Shown: positions 17,924 to 26,230, counted from the stretch's first letter. The stretch is 64,000 nucleotides of DNA from Carboxylicivirga sediminis (GCF_018156225.1 NZ_JAGTAR010000026.1:28682-92681); one strand, 5' to 3'. Notes: generated by a model not told the origin, from the sequence alone. Translations and numbers: made by a program.

Positions 17924-18745
17924 ATGGCAGTTAATTTCAGTATTAGTGAAATAAGGGAGCTATCGGAGCAATTGAGTCTAAAACTTAATCTGCCATTCAG
18001 GTATATGACGCATTCGTTTCTTAAGCGCAGGCTGGGTATGTTTTTTGACAAACAGGGCATTCGCAAGCCTGCTCAGCTTATTGAGCAACTTGAAAATGGA
18101 GATATGTCGGATGAGTTGTGCTATTTCTTCTCGGTTAATACCACAGAGCTATTTCGGGATGCTGGATTTTGGCGCAATCTGAGGAAGCTGATTTCTGCCA
18201 ACTATTGTGGCGCTTCATTTAAAATTTGGTTGCCCGACGTGGCATCAGGTGAGGAGCTGTTTAGTCTACTGATTCTGCTCAAAGAAATTGATTGCCTCGA
18301 TAATGCTCATATTTTGGTTAATAGTACCTCTGATAAAAGGATCGAGCAAATAAGTAAAGGTTTTTTATCCGTTAAAAAGATGGATGTGAATGCTTACAAC
18401 TATAAACGTTTTGAAGGGCATCAAAATCCGGAAAGCTACTTTATTGATGGAAATAATGGTTTCTTATTCGATACCAGCTTAATGCACAATGTTAGTTTTC
18501 AAAAAGGTGGTATTGAAAAGGTTCCTGGCGAAAAAATGGATATCATCTTGCTGCGCAACAGCTTATTGTATTACATACGTGATTACCACGAAACAATTAA
18601 GGATATGGCTGATAAGGTATTAGTGAGTGGCGGCTTAATGTGTCTGGGGGTAAAAGAACAGTTGCCAGCACCTTATAATGAGCGTTTCGAGTGCCTCGAT
18701 GAAAAAGAAAAGATTTATAAAAAATTCAGGTTTATAAAAGACTAA
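17924..18745 (+). CDS. Degenerate CheR-like protein (probable pseudo-methyltransferase)
   Basis: A 273-residue relative of the preceding CheR. The fold markers remain: SFLKRRLGMFFD, TELFRDAGFWRNLRKL and a late LLRNSLLYYIRDYHETIKDM. The catalytic features do not: the SAM glycine loop AGCSSGEE has become LPDVASGEE (about 102-110), the ATDIS motif has become VNSTSD, and CRNVLIYF has become LRNSLLYYI. It likely does not use SAM in the normal way and may regulate or tether the active copy. Its stop overlaps the next ATG (TAATG). Confidence 0.85.
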   Translation: MAVNFSISEIRELSEQLSLKLNLPFRYMTHSFLKRRLGMFFDKQGIRKPAQLIEQLENGDMSDELCYFFSVNTTELFRDAGFWRNLRKLISANYCGASFKIWLPDVASGEELFSLLILLKEIDCLDNAHILVNSTSDKRIEQISKGFLSVKKMDVNAYNYKRFEGHQNPESYFIDGNNGFLFDTSLMHNVSFQKGGIEKVPGEKMDIILLRNSLLYYIRDYHETIKDMADKVLVSGGLMCLGVKEQLPAPYNERFECLDEKEKIYKKFRFIKD

Positions 18746-19317
18746 TGGTAAAAGGTGCATATAAAGCAGTAGTAATTGGTGGATCGGCAGGTAGTTTTTC
18801 AGTCGTTTCAAAATTGTTGTCGCAACTACGCGAAGACTTTCCGTTGCCCGTTATTATTTGCTTACACCGCCTCAAGCATGTGCGTTCTGGATTAGTGGAG
18901 AGCATCAGGCTTAAATCCAAATTAGAGGTGATAGAACCTAATGATAAGGAGCCGATAAAAGGTGGTAAGGTATACTTAGCACCATCCAATTACCATATGT
19001 TTATTGAATACGATGGTACCTTTTCATTATCAACTGAAGAACCGCTTAATCATAGTCGGCCATCCATCGATCACACACTATCGTCAGCTGCTTATGTCTA
19101 TCGTAATAAGCTGATAGGTATTGTACTCACAGGAGCTAATAAAGATGGAGCGAAAGGCATGAAAGATATTGCAGATAAACGAGGTCATACCATTATCCAG
19201 GATCCAAAAACCTGTGAAATGGATACCATGCCCAAAAGTGTTGCAAGATTAATAAAGCCTAACGAGGTATTGACACCTGAGGGAATAGTAAAATTTTTAA
19301 ACCAATTAGCGTTATAA
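18745..19317 (+). CDS. Stand-alone CheB methylesterase domain
   Basis: A 190-residue CheB catalytic domain with no receiver. The triad appears intact: Ser14 in IGGSAGSFSVV, His41 in IICLHRLKHV and Asp134 in LTGANKDGAKGM. Other CheB landmarks (GGKVYLAPSNYHM, HSRPSIDHTLSSAA, DTMPKSV) are present. Without a receiver it cannot be switched by CheA-type phosphorylation, so control must come from another protein. The start codon overlaps the pseudo-CheR stop, indicating coupled translation. Confidence 0.93.
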   Translation: MVKGAYKAVVIGGSAGSFSVVSKLLSQLREDFPLPVIICLHRLKHVRSGLVESIRLKSKLEVIEPNDKEPIKGGKVYLAPSNYHMFIEYDGTFSLSTEEPLNHSRPSIDHTLSSAAYVYRNKLIGIVLTGANKDGAKGMKDIADKRGHTIIQDPKTCEMDTMPKSVARLIKPNEVLTPEGIVKFLNQLAL

Positions 19318-19410
19318 GAGTATAAACAAAGAGGCCGGTTTGGCTTTTTTAAACACATAAATGGCAAGGATGGCAGTGTCATCAGGCTATTGAAAGATAA
19401 TTTTAGACAC

Positions 19411-20139
19411 ATGAAAAGAGGTAAGTATATTTTCTGGTTAGGAGCATTATTTTTTGGATTTTCATTAGCTAAGTATGCTTTTAATATGGATCTGATGCCT
19501 GCCACATTTATTGTGTTTGAAGTACTTTCTTTTTTAGTTGTTCTGTTCATGATCTATTTCGTTCAGAACTATATTGATACTTGTAAAAGCGGTGTTGGTA
19601 AATCTGAAGAAGATAAGGAATGTGTAAAAAAACAAGCTGAAATCGAGCGGTTAAGGCGCCGGTTAAAGTCCTATGAAAATTCAAATGATTTAAGGGAGCA
19701 GCAAGTGAATGCTGATAGCAATGAGCTGATAGGAGAGTTAAAGAAGGTGTTTAAGGGGTATGATGGCCAAACTGGCAACGCTTTAATGAAAGTGCTTGTC
19801 AATCATTATGAAGTGATGGCTGCCATTGCTTATTGTAAAGATAATGATAGTTACGCTGCCGTAAATCGATTTGGAATCGATGATGAATATATTTTACCTG
19901 ATTTAATGGCTGATGATGGACTGCATGCACAGGCTATCGCCGACAAACAAGCTAAGGAGATTGCTGATATACCAGCTGATTACCTGGAGGTTGGTTCAGC
20001 TACAGGTAGTACTCAACCAGTGTATCTTTATATTCTTCCTTTAATTCAGGATGAACAAAAAGGATTGGTTCTCGAATTGGCTACCTTTAAGAAGAATGAC
20101 CTGATTGAGGTGTGGAATAAATTTCAATCAGCGCAATAA
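19411..20139 (+). CDS. Small membrane protein with coiled coil and degenerate GAF domain
   Basis: From the ATG at 19411 (an upstream TTG at 19390 is possible) the protein has 242 residues. Two membrane segments (about 7-23 and 30-48), a Lys/Glu-rich coiled coil (about 60-90) and a C-terminal GAF-like domain follow. The segment ADIPADYLEVGSATGSTQP then YILPLI copies the pattern of the GAF domains at 15179 and 20159, so these three look paralogous. No catalytic domain. It may form hetero-oligomers with the larger sensors. Confidence 0.75.
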   Translation: MKRGKYIFWLGALFFGFSLAKYAFNMDLMPATFIVFEVLSFLVVLFMIYFVQNYIDTCKSGVGKSEEDKECVKKQAEIERLRRRLKSYENSNDLREQQVNADSNELIGELKKVFKGYDGQTGNALMKVLVNHYEVMAAIAYCKDNDSYAAVNRFGIDDEYILPDLMADDGLHAQAIADKQAKEIADIPADYLEVGSATGSTQPVYLYILPLIQDEQKGLVLELATFKKNDLIEVWNKFQSAQ

Positions 20140-20158
20140 ACCCAGAGAATAAATAGAT

Positions 20159-22762
20159 ATGGCTAAAATAACCAATAAAATCAAGCAATTATTATCCATG
20201 TCGGTACTAAGTGAACGCGACTGGTATCTGCTGTCCATGGGGCTGTTGTGTATACTGTTACTCATTTGGTCAGGGTTTTTATCGTTCAATAACCTTCATT
20301 TTTCAATGGGTAATATAGCGGTCATACATCGCTCGGTATTGGTTTGGGCGATTGATTTATTAGTTATTTCTATACCGGTGGTTATTTTGTCAATCGTCAA
20401 TTATAACAATGGACAGCAAAGGAAACTTCAGAATGAGAATCGTCTGCTTAAGGAGCAACTTGATAAAAATGTGGAGCTGGCCGAACAAATTGGTCGCGGC
20501 GAACTGGATGAAATTGAATTGGTTGACGGACATCTTTCAGAAGTACTCTATAATTTAGGCACCAATCTTAAAAATACAAAACATAAAGAGGAGGCCTATA
20601 ATTGGATTTCAAAAGGTAAGGAAAAGATCTCTGATATACTGCGAACACACAACAAGGTGCATATGCTGGCTGACGATGTAATTCGTGGAATCATCGATTA
20701 TTCAGGAGGTATTCAGGGATCCTTATATCTGCTAAAGGGAAAGGAACTGGTAAATATTGCCACCTATGCCTATAATCGAAAGCGCTTCGAAAAGCAAGTG
20801 GTACCAATTGGTAAAGGCTTGTTGGGAAGTGTGGCTTATGAAAAGCAGATGGTGTATCGTACCGAAATACCTGATGATTATTTCTACATCACTTCAGGCC
20901 TTTTAGGCGATAGAAAGCCCAAGAGCCTTCTGATTGTGCCACTTTTGCAAGAAGAGGAGTTGCAGGGAGTGTTTGAAATTGGTTATCTGCATGAAAGCCT
21001 GCCCAAACATGTGTTAAAGTTTGCAGAAGAGCTAAGTAGTGTTATCGGGCGAACTTTTTATAACTTAAAGATTAATGAGCAAACCGAAGTACTTCTGAAA
21101 GAATCGCAGGAGATGACGGTGACGCTGAAGGAAAACGAAAAGCAGTTGCAATTGAATGCTGCTGAAATGCTGGAGGCACAGGAGGAGTTGGAAAAGTCCA
21201 ACAAACTACTTGAAGGGCATATTCAGGAAGTAGAGCATGCCCAGCAACGCCTGGAAGCTCTTCTGACCAATGCATCCGAATTTATTTCAATATATAATGA
21301 GAAACAGGAGCTGGTGTTCGAGAGTCCTTCGGTGAAGCACATTCTTGGTTATGGGCCAGAGGATAAGGTATCTGGAATGGATCCTGAACTGATGACACCT
21401 CGTGGTTACAAAACCATTAATAACCTGTTTCAATACCTGCTTGAAACACCGGGTGGCGAGCAATCTGCGCAGTATACTTATTTAAAAAAGAGCGGGGAGA
21501 AATTATTCCTCGAAACCACCGGTAAAAACCTGTTACATGATCCGGCTATTAGAGGTATTATTTTTAATACCCAGGATATTACTGAACGTAAGCGTGCGGA
21601 GAAGGAAGAGCGAATGAAAAGTAGGATGCAGTCGCTTTCAGAGAATTCACCAGATATGATCATCCGGATTAATACTGGAGGAAAGTTGGTGTATGTCAAC
21701 CCTAAAGTAGCCGATTTTATTGGATTGCCTGCTTCTGAACTCGTAAAAAATCGCGTTAATGAATTGGATATTGATGAGCGATTCAGAGATTATATGCTGG
21801 ACTCGCTGAAGCAGATTAGAGCCGAAGAAAAGCAAGTTATATCCGAGGTGGAGGTTCAGGCTGGTGAGCAAACCTTAATCATGGAGATAAAGGCTATTCC
21901 GGAATTCAATGAGGACAGAGATTTGGAATCGGTTTTGTTTGTAGCACATGACATGACCGAGTTCAAGAAAATTGAGCAAGAGATTAAGGAGAAAAACAAA
22001 AAGATTTCTGACAGTATTAACTACGCACAGCGTATTCAGACAGCTATTTTGCCTGATACCAAAGTGCTGCAGCAGTTTTTCCCACGTTCATTTATCTTTT
22101 ATCGACCTAAAGATGTGGTAAGTGGTGATTTTCCATGGATGTTTAAGAAGGATAACTTCTTTTATATTGCAGCAGTGGATTGTACGGGTCATGGTGTGCC
22201 TGGTGCTTTGTTGTCGTTTATTGGTTACTTTTTGATGAATAACATTGTTAATGCCAGTGATAGTGTAACGGCTTCCGAACTATTGGATAGCTTGCATCTC
22301 GACGTACGTCGCACCCTGCGTCAGGATCAGGAAGGTTCGAACGGCCGTGATGGTATGGATTTAGCTTTGGTGAAGATTGATCTTGAGTCGGATGAATTAC
22401 AATTTGCTGGTGCGCATAATCCACTTTATTACCTGAGTGATGGTGAATTGTCAATATACAAGGGGTCCCGCAAAGGCATTGGAGGAAAACCGCTGGCGAA
22501 AAAGGTGGAGAAAGACTTTGAGAATAATATTATTCAATACAAGAAAGGTGATCAGTTCTTTATCTTCTCCGATGGATTACCTGATCAGGTGGGAGGACCG
22601 AAGGGACGTAAATATCAATCTAAACGTATCAGGGAGGCTCTGGAGGCTGAACCGAATCAAACAATGGCACATTTCGAACGCCATTTTTCCAATGATTTTT
22701 ATGATTGGATGGGCGAATATAAACAAGTGGACGATGTACTGTTAATAGGTATAGAGTTGTAG
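20159..22762 (+). CDS. Membrane GAF-PAS-PAS sensor with SpoIIE-type PP2C phosphatase
   Basis: An 867-residue protein: two membrane segments (about 25-47 and 62-82), GAF (about 155-305), coiled coil, two PAS domains (about 370-490 and 495-605) and a C-terminal PP2C/SpoIIE serine phosphatase (about 625-867). Metal-site motifs are present: PKDVVSGDF, AVDCTGHGVPGA, RDGMDLAL, FSDGLPDQ and QVDDVLLIGI. The family's usual GDFYW is GDFPW here. Such enzymes dephosphorylate STAS or SiaC-type proteins; candidates in this window are the STAS protein at 7553 and the SiaC-like protein at 51010. It ends the chemosensory run. Confidence 0.9.
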   Translation: MAKITNKIKQLLSMSVLSERDWYLLSMGLLCILLLIWSGFLSFNNLHFSMGNIAVIHRSVLVWAIDLLVISIPVVILSIVNYNNGQQRKLQNENRLLKEQLDKNVELAEQIGRGELDEIELVDGHLSEVLYNLGTNLKNTKHKEEAYNWISKGKEKISDILRTHNKVHMLADDVIRGIIDYSGGIQGSLYLLKGKELVNIATYAYNRKRFEKQVVPIGKGLLGSVAYEKQMVYRTEIPDDYFYITSGLLGDRKPKSLLIVPLLQEEELQGVFEIGYLHESLPKHVLKFAEELSSVIGRTFYNLKINEQTEVLLKESQEMTVTLKENEKQLQLNAAEMLEAQEELEKSNKLLEGHIQEVEHAQQRLEALLTNASEFISIYNEKQELVFESPSVKHILGYGPEDKVSGMDPELMTPRGYKTINNLFQYLLETPGGEQSAQYTYLKKSGEKLFLETTGKNLLHDPAIRGIIFNTQDITERKRAEKEERMKSRMQSLSENSPDMIIRINTGGKLVYVNPKVADFIGLPASELVKNRVNELDIDERFRDYMLDSLKQIRAEEKQVISEVEVQAGEQTLIMEIKAIPEFNEDRDLESVLFVAHDMTEFKKIEQEIKEKNKKISDSINYAQRIQTAILPDTKVLQQFFPRSFIFYRPKDVVSGDFPWMFKKDNFFYIAAVDCTGHGVPGALLSFIGYFLMNNIVNASDSVTASELLDSLHLDVRRTLRQDQEGSNGRDGMDLALVKIDLESDELQFAGAHNPLYYLSDGELSIYKGSRKGIGGKPLAKKVEKDFENNIIQYKKGDQFFIFSDGLPDQVGGPKGRKYQSKRIREALEAEPNQTMAHFERHFSNDFYDWMGEYKQVDDVLLIGIEL

Positions 22763-22781
22763 CCTGATTAGCTACAACTCT
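22753..22781. terminator. Bidirectional hairpin between convergent genes
   Basis: Eleven-pair inverted repeat AGAGTTGTAGC / GCTACAACTCT with a seven-base loop, overlapping the stop codon of the PP2C gene and lying just before the stop of mpl on the other strand. There is no long T-run, so it is a moderate terminator candidate. Confidence 0.5.
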
Positions 22782-22788
22782 TGAGTTC

Positions 22789-24144
22789 TTATATTAACTC
22801 CGTTGCCAAAGTTTTAAGATCGACACCCGAAAAATTACCTGATGTCATTATCAATAGGTTAGAGTTAGCATAATCCTGTTGTTTAATCCATTTTACAAGA
22901 TTCTCAGAATCAGTCATTACCAATAAATCTATACGTCCAAAAGCAGCTAGCACCTCATCTGGTGTGATAGCCGGTAGTTTTTTATGCTCGAGTACCTCCG
23001 GATTAAAATAAACGATGGCTGTATCCGCTTCATTCATTGTTTTATTGTACTGTGGCAGAAAATCCTTATTCAAACTGCTAAACGTATGTAGCTCCATCAC
23101 TGCAATTAGTTTACGATCTTTAAACTGTTGCTTCATGGCATTAGTGGTGGCCTGTAGTTTACTAGGTGAGTGGGCAAAATCAAGGTAAATGCTCGTATCA
23201 TCATTTTTAGCCAAGAGTTGAAGACGTTTAGCTGCACCCTTGAAGCTTTGCATGGCTTGTAAAAAGGCATGATTTTCGATGCCAAGCTGTTCACAAACCA
23301 GGCGTGCACCATTCATGTTTTGCATATTGTGATCGCCAAATATTTCCATAGGATAGCGCTTGCCTTCCCATTCAACAATGGCCTGCCCTTCATCATTGGT
23401 GTTGGCGATGGTGTTGTATGGAATCGCCTTGATTCTACTAGAATGATTGGTTGCCAGTTTACACAGCTCGTTATCACCATCGAAATAAATGAGGGAGCCT
23501 TCATCAATGATACTTTCAGTAAATTTATCAAATTGACTGATATAATTCTCCCAGGTGGGAAAAACATTCATATGATCCCATGCTATGCCTGTAAGCATGG
23601 CAATGTGAGGTTTATACCAGTGAAATTTCGGTGTTAAATCAATTGGTGAGGACAAGTATTCATCGCCTTCAAATATGGCAATAGTGGCTTCCGTAGTTAA
23701 TTTAACCATGGTATCAAAACCATCCAGTTGAGCGCCTACCATGTAATCAAAATCCATTTGCAGCTCCTTTAACACATGCATAACCATTGCCGTGGTAGTG
23801 GTTTTACCATGACTGCCACCAATCACCACACGTTGCTTATTATTGGTTTGCTCATACAAATACTCTGGGTAGGAATAAATTTTGAGCCCCAGCTTTTGAG
23901 CTTCTAATAATTCGGGATTGTCTTTACGTGCATGCATGCCAAGAATAATGGCATCCAGGTCAGAACAAATTGCTTCAGGATACCACCCTTCCTTTGCAGG
24001 CAATAGGCCATGTTGCTTAAGTCTTGATTTGGACGGTTCAAAAATTTCATCATCAGAACCCGATACCTGAAAACCTTTTTGATGTAATGCGATGGCCAGA
24101 TTGTGCATGGCGCTACCACCTATGGCAATAAAATGAACTCTCAT
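22789..24144 (-). CDS. mpl: UDP-N-acetylmuramate:L-alanyl-gamma-D-glutamyl-meso-diaminopimelate ligase
   Basis: Mur-ligase family enzyme that recycles murein tripeptide by joining it to UDP-MurNAc. Starting at 24144 gives 451 residues opening MRVHFIAIGGSAMHNLAIAL, the normal Mpl N-terminus; a longer frame to 24282 only adds an unlikely leader. The ATP loop VIGGSHGKTTTTAMVMHVL, the LTGIAWDHMNVFP region and YLDFAHSPSKLQATT are typical. It points to a meso-diaminopimelate peptidoglycan. The gene is divergent from the metallo-hydrolase gene. Confidence 0.93.
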   Translation of the reverse strand: MRVHFIAIGGSAMHNLAIALHQKGFQVSGSDDEIFEPSKSRLKQHGLLPAKEGWYPEAICSDLDAIILGMHARKDNPELLEAQKLGLKIYSYPEYLYEQTNNKQRVVIGGSHGKTTTTAMVMHVLKELQMDFDYMVGAQLDGFDTMVKLTTEATIAIFEGDEYLSSPIDLTPKFHWYKPHIAMLTGIAWDHMNVFPTWENYISQFDKFTESIIDEGSLIYFDGDNELCKLATNHSSRIKAIPYNTIANTNDEGQAIVEWEGKRYPMEIFGDHNMQNMNGARLVCEQLGIENHAFLQAMQSFKGAAKRLQLLAKNDDTSIYLDFAHSPSKLQATTNAMKQQFKDRKLIAVMELHTFSSLNKDFLPQYNKTMNEADTAIVYFNPEVLEHKKLPAITPDEVLAAFGRIDLLVMTDSENLVKWIKQQDYANSNLLIMTSGNFSGVDLKTLATELI

Positions 24145-24194
24145 AAAATACTTTGTTTTGCTCTTTTGTTTACCCTTTAGCACCTGCAAAAAAC

Positions 24195-24214
24195 CTTTTG
24201 TCATTTGACAAAAG
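24195..24214. promoter_or_regulatory. 20-bp perfect palindrome upstream of the metallo-hydrolase gene (possible operator)
   Basis: The sequence CTTTTGTCATTTGACAAAAG is its own reverse complement apart from the two central bases forming the loop (nine pairs around TT). It covers the TTTTG that would serve as -33 element for the -7 box at 24217. Symmetry and position fit a repressor site; no regulator gene is adjacent. Confidence 0.5.
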
Positions 24215-24216
24215 CT

Positions 24217-24224
24217 TATCTTTG
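24217..24224 (+). promoter_or_regulatory. Candidate -7 element TATCTTTG
   Basis: Matches TAnnTTTG, with TTTTG at 24196-24200 upstream at 16-base spacing, slightly short of the usual 19. It lies 58 bases before the metallo-hydrolase start. Confidence 0.5.
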
Positions 24225-24281
24225 GCGGCTTCGGTAATTTGGACAAGTAAATGTAGTTATTATTAAGAGAGGATGTGTGCA

Positions 24282-25139
24282 ATGAAGCTGGTAAAAATAG
24301 AGACTGGTAATTTTATGGCGGATGGAGGTGCACTATTTGGTGTTATTCCTAAAGTGATGTGGGAGGAAAAGTATCCGGCTGATGAGGATAATTATTGTAA
24401 TCTGGCCATGCGATGTTTGTTGGTAGATACGGGTGAGCGAAAGGTGCTGATTGATACAGGTGCCGGCGCCAAGCAAAGCGCCAAGTTCTTCTCCTGGCAT
24501 CGTTTGAACGGAGAGGCCAGCCTGTTGAATTCATTAACTTCGGCTGGTTATAAACCCAGTGATATAACAGATGTCATATTAACCCACTTACATTGGGATC
24601 ATTGTGGTGGCTGTGTGTATTATGATGAGCAAGATGAGCCTAAAGTGAGATTCGATAATGCCAATCATTGGGTGTCAGAAGCGCAATGGCAGAATTATGT
24701 TGCCCCAAACAGTCGTGAAGGCGTTGTCTATTTTCCTGATAATATGCAGCCCATATTTGAAGCAGGCCTGCTGAAGGTGGTTCAAAAAGATGCTATGATA
24801 ATGGACCACATAGAAGTGCGAATACTAAATGGTCATACACAAGGTAATATGTTGCCAATTATTCATTCGCCACAAGGCCTTGTGGCTTTTATGGGCGATG
24901 TAATACCGGTTTTACCAAGTATCCGTCTGCCTTGGGTATCTGCCTATGATACCATGCCTATTGAAAGTATTAAGGAGAAACAAATGTTTTTAAAAGAAGC
25001 CGTTGAAAAGGGAATATGCCTGTTTTTTGAGCATGACTGTTATAACGAATGTGCAACTGTTGCTATGGGTTCTAAAGGTTTTGGAGTAGATAAGCTTTTC
25101 ACACTAAATGAATGGAGTAACCTTAATTCAGGTGTCTAA
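24282..25139 (+). CDS. Metallo-beta-lactamase-fold hydrolase
   Basis: A 285-residue soluble MBL-fold enzyme. The zinc ligand motif THLHWDHCGGC is present, along with LIDTGAGAKQ, the later His of NGHTQGNMLP, the bridging Asp of FMGDVIP and FFEHDCYNE near the C-terminus. The arrangement resembles the lactonase/YtnP-like branch rather than true beta-lactamases, and no signal peptide is seen. Substrate unknown. The start at 24282 is chosen because AGAGAGG lies nine bases upstream; an ATG at 24273 would add three residues. Confidence 0.88.
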   Translation: MKLVKIETGNFMADGGALFGVIPKVMWEEKYPADEDNYCNLAMRCLLVDTGERKVLIDTGAGAKQSAKFFSWHRLNGEASLLNSLTSAGYKPSDITDVILTHLHWDHCGGCVYYDEQDEPKVRFDNANHWVSEAQWQNYVAPNSREGVVYFPDNMQPIFEAGLLKVVQKDAMIMDHIEVRILNGHTQGNMLPIIHSPQGLVAFMGDVIPVLPSIRLPWVSAYDTMPIESIKEKQMFLKEAVEKGICLFFEHDCYNECATVAMGSKGFGVDKLFTLNEWSNLNSGV

Positions 25140-25214
25140 CAGCAGCTATAACGTGTTGTGCAACACTTTCACCTTAAATACAGGTCAATTATTTATTTAA
25201 TGTAATATAAATGT

Positions 25215-25222
25215 TAACTTTG
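25215..25222 (+). promoter_or_regulatory. Candidate -7 element TAACTTTG
   Basis: Fits TAnnTTTG, with TTTA at 25192-25195, exactly 19 bases upstream, as a near match to the -33 TTTG. It precedes the MORN-like secreted protein by about 100 bases, leaving a long leader. Confidence 0.5.
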
Positions 25223-25320
25223 TGTTAATACAATGAGGTTTTCGTAGTGACATATCAATACGAAAAAGTAAACACACAGGACTTTTGGGAGTTGGTATAA
25301 ACGTTTAAAAAGGAGGCCTT

Positions 25321-25776
25321 ATGAACAAGTTAGTTTTAGTAATTCTATTGGTTTTAGGGGTTGTGACAACCAATGCACAACTAAGTGAAAAAGACGGTAA
25401 ATATTACGATCAGGATAACAAACTCTATTCGGGAGTCTATGTCGAATATTATGATTCTGGCAGTAAAAAGTTTGAGATGAATGTGGTGAATGGCGTGAAA
25501 GAAGGACTCACGACTATTTATTTCGAAAATGGTAAAACAAAAGAAATTCGATCTTTTTTAAATAACCAAATGGATGGCACCTGGTTGACTTATGAACCAA
25601 CAGGTGTAAAAACAGGTGAAGCCAACTACAAAGCCGGGAAGAAGCATGGCAAATGGTTTATTTGGGACGAGCATGGTGTTAAGCGCTATGAAATGTCCTA
25701 CAACGACGGTACAAAAGACAGTACCTGGACTATTTGGGATGGAAATGGAAAAGTAGTTGGAAAGAAAGAGTATTAG
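25321..25776 (+). CDS. Secreted MORN/YwqK-like repeat protein
   Basis: A 151-residue protein with a signal peptide (about 1-19, ending TNAQ) and repeated units of the type G-x-Y-x-x-Y-Y-x-x-G, for example YVEYYDSGSKK, TIYFENGKTKE, WLTYEPTGVKT and WFIWDEHGVKR. These are the MORN-variant repeats often labelled 'toxin-antitoxin system YwqK family antitoxin' in Bacteroidota, although no toxin is found next to it. Probably periplasmic or surface located; role unknown. AGGAGG precedes the ATG by seven bases, an unusual strong ribosome site for this genome. Confidence 0.85.
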   Translation: MNKLVLVILLVLGVVTTNAQLSEKDGKYYDQDNKLYSGVYVEYYDSGSKKFEMNVVNGVKEGLTTIYFENGKTKEIRSFLNNQMDGTWLTYEPTGVKTGEANYKAGKKHGKWFIWDEHGVKRYEMSYNDGTKDSTWTIWDGNGKVVGKKEY

Positions 25777-25790
25777 AAGGAAACTTCGAT

Positions 25791-25831
25791 AAAGCAATAA
25801 AGGCGACCAAAGCGGTCGCCTTTATTGCTTT
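25791..25831. terminator. Bidirectional terminator
   Basis: Perfect 18-pair inverted repeat, arms AAAGCAATAAAGGCGACC and its complement, around a five-base loop AAAGC. It serves the plus-strand MORN-like gene and the minus-strand gene ending at 25849. Confidence 0.85.
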
Positions 25832-25848
25832 GTTATAGGTTAATCTTA

Positions 25849-26199
25849 CTATAAATCAGCTTTCAGGATAATGTTAAGTGCATTTGATTTATTAGTATCA
25901 ATTGAAAGTGATTCGCATGTTTTATAAGATACATAGTCAGTTGATACAGTGTATTTACCTACAGAAATATTTGTAAATTCATAGTTACCATCGAAGTCGG
26001 TGTAAACAACTGTATTTAGTTCTTCTAAAACTACCTTAACTCCAACAAGGCTTTCACCTGTTGTAGCATCTGTAATTGTTCCAGAAATAGAGGTAGTTAA
26101 TGTTGTTATAGCTTCTTTTGAGTTTTCCTTCTCTTCTGCTGTGATGTTTGAAATACCAACCATCAAAAGTGTCAATAATATAATAGCTTGTGTTTTCAT
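25849..26199 (-). CDS. Small secreted carboxypeptidase-regulatory-like (CarboxypepD_reg) protein
   Basis: A 116-residue protein with a signal peptide (about 1-21) and a single beta-sandwich domain: ISGTITDATTGESLVGVKV, TDFDGNYEFTNISVGKYT and YVSYKTCES. This domain is usually found at the N-terminus of SusC/TonB-dependent receptors; here it stands alone. A TAnnTTTG element (TAGATTTG on the minus strand, 26223-26230) lies 24 bases before the start. Function unknown; likely periplasmic. Confidence 0.85.
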   Translation of the reverse strand: MKTQAIILLTLLMVGISNITAEEKENSKEAITTLTTSISGTITDATTGESLVGVKVVLEELNTVVYTDFDGNYEFTNISVGKYTVSTDYVSYKTCESLSIDTNKSNALNIILKADL

Positions 26200-26222
26200 A
26201 ATCGTGTCGAATTATTTTTTAG

Positions 26223-26230
26223 CAAATCTA
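26223..26230 (-). promoter_or_regulatory. Candidate -7 element TAGATTTG
   Basis: Matches TAnnTTTG on the minus strand at good distance from the start codon at 26199. No clear -33 partner. Confidence 0.4.

Noticed and set aside
22081..22140. GDFPW in place of GDFYW in the PP2C domain, first taken as a broken active site
   Set aside because: The metal-binding Asp residues and all later motifs are intact, so activity is still likely.
5272..22762. Reading the chemosensory cluster as classical flagellar chemotaxis
   Set aside because: No flagellin, motor or switch gene is seen within the window, and Bacteroidota seldom carry flagella; the output is left open.
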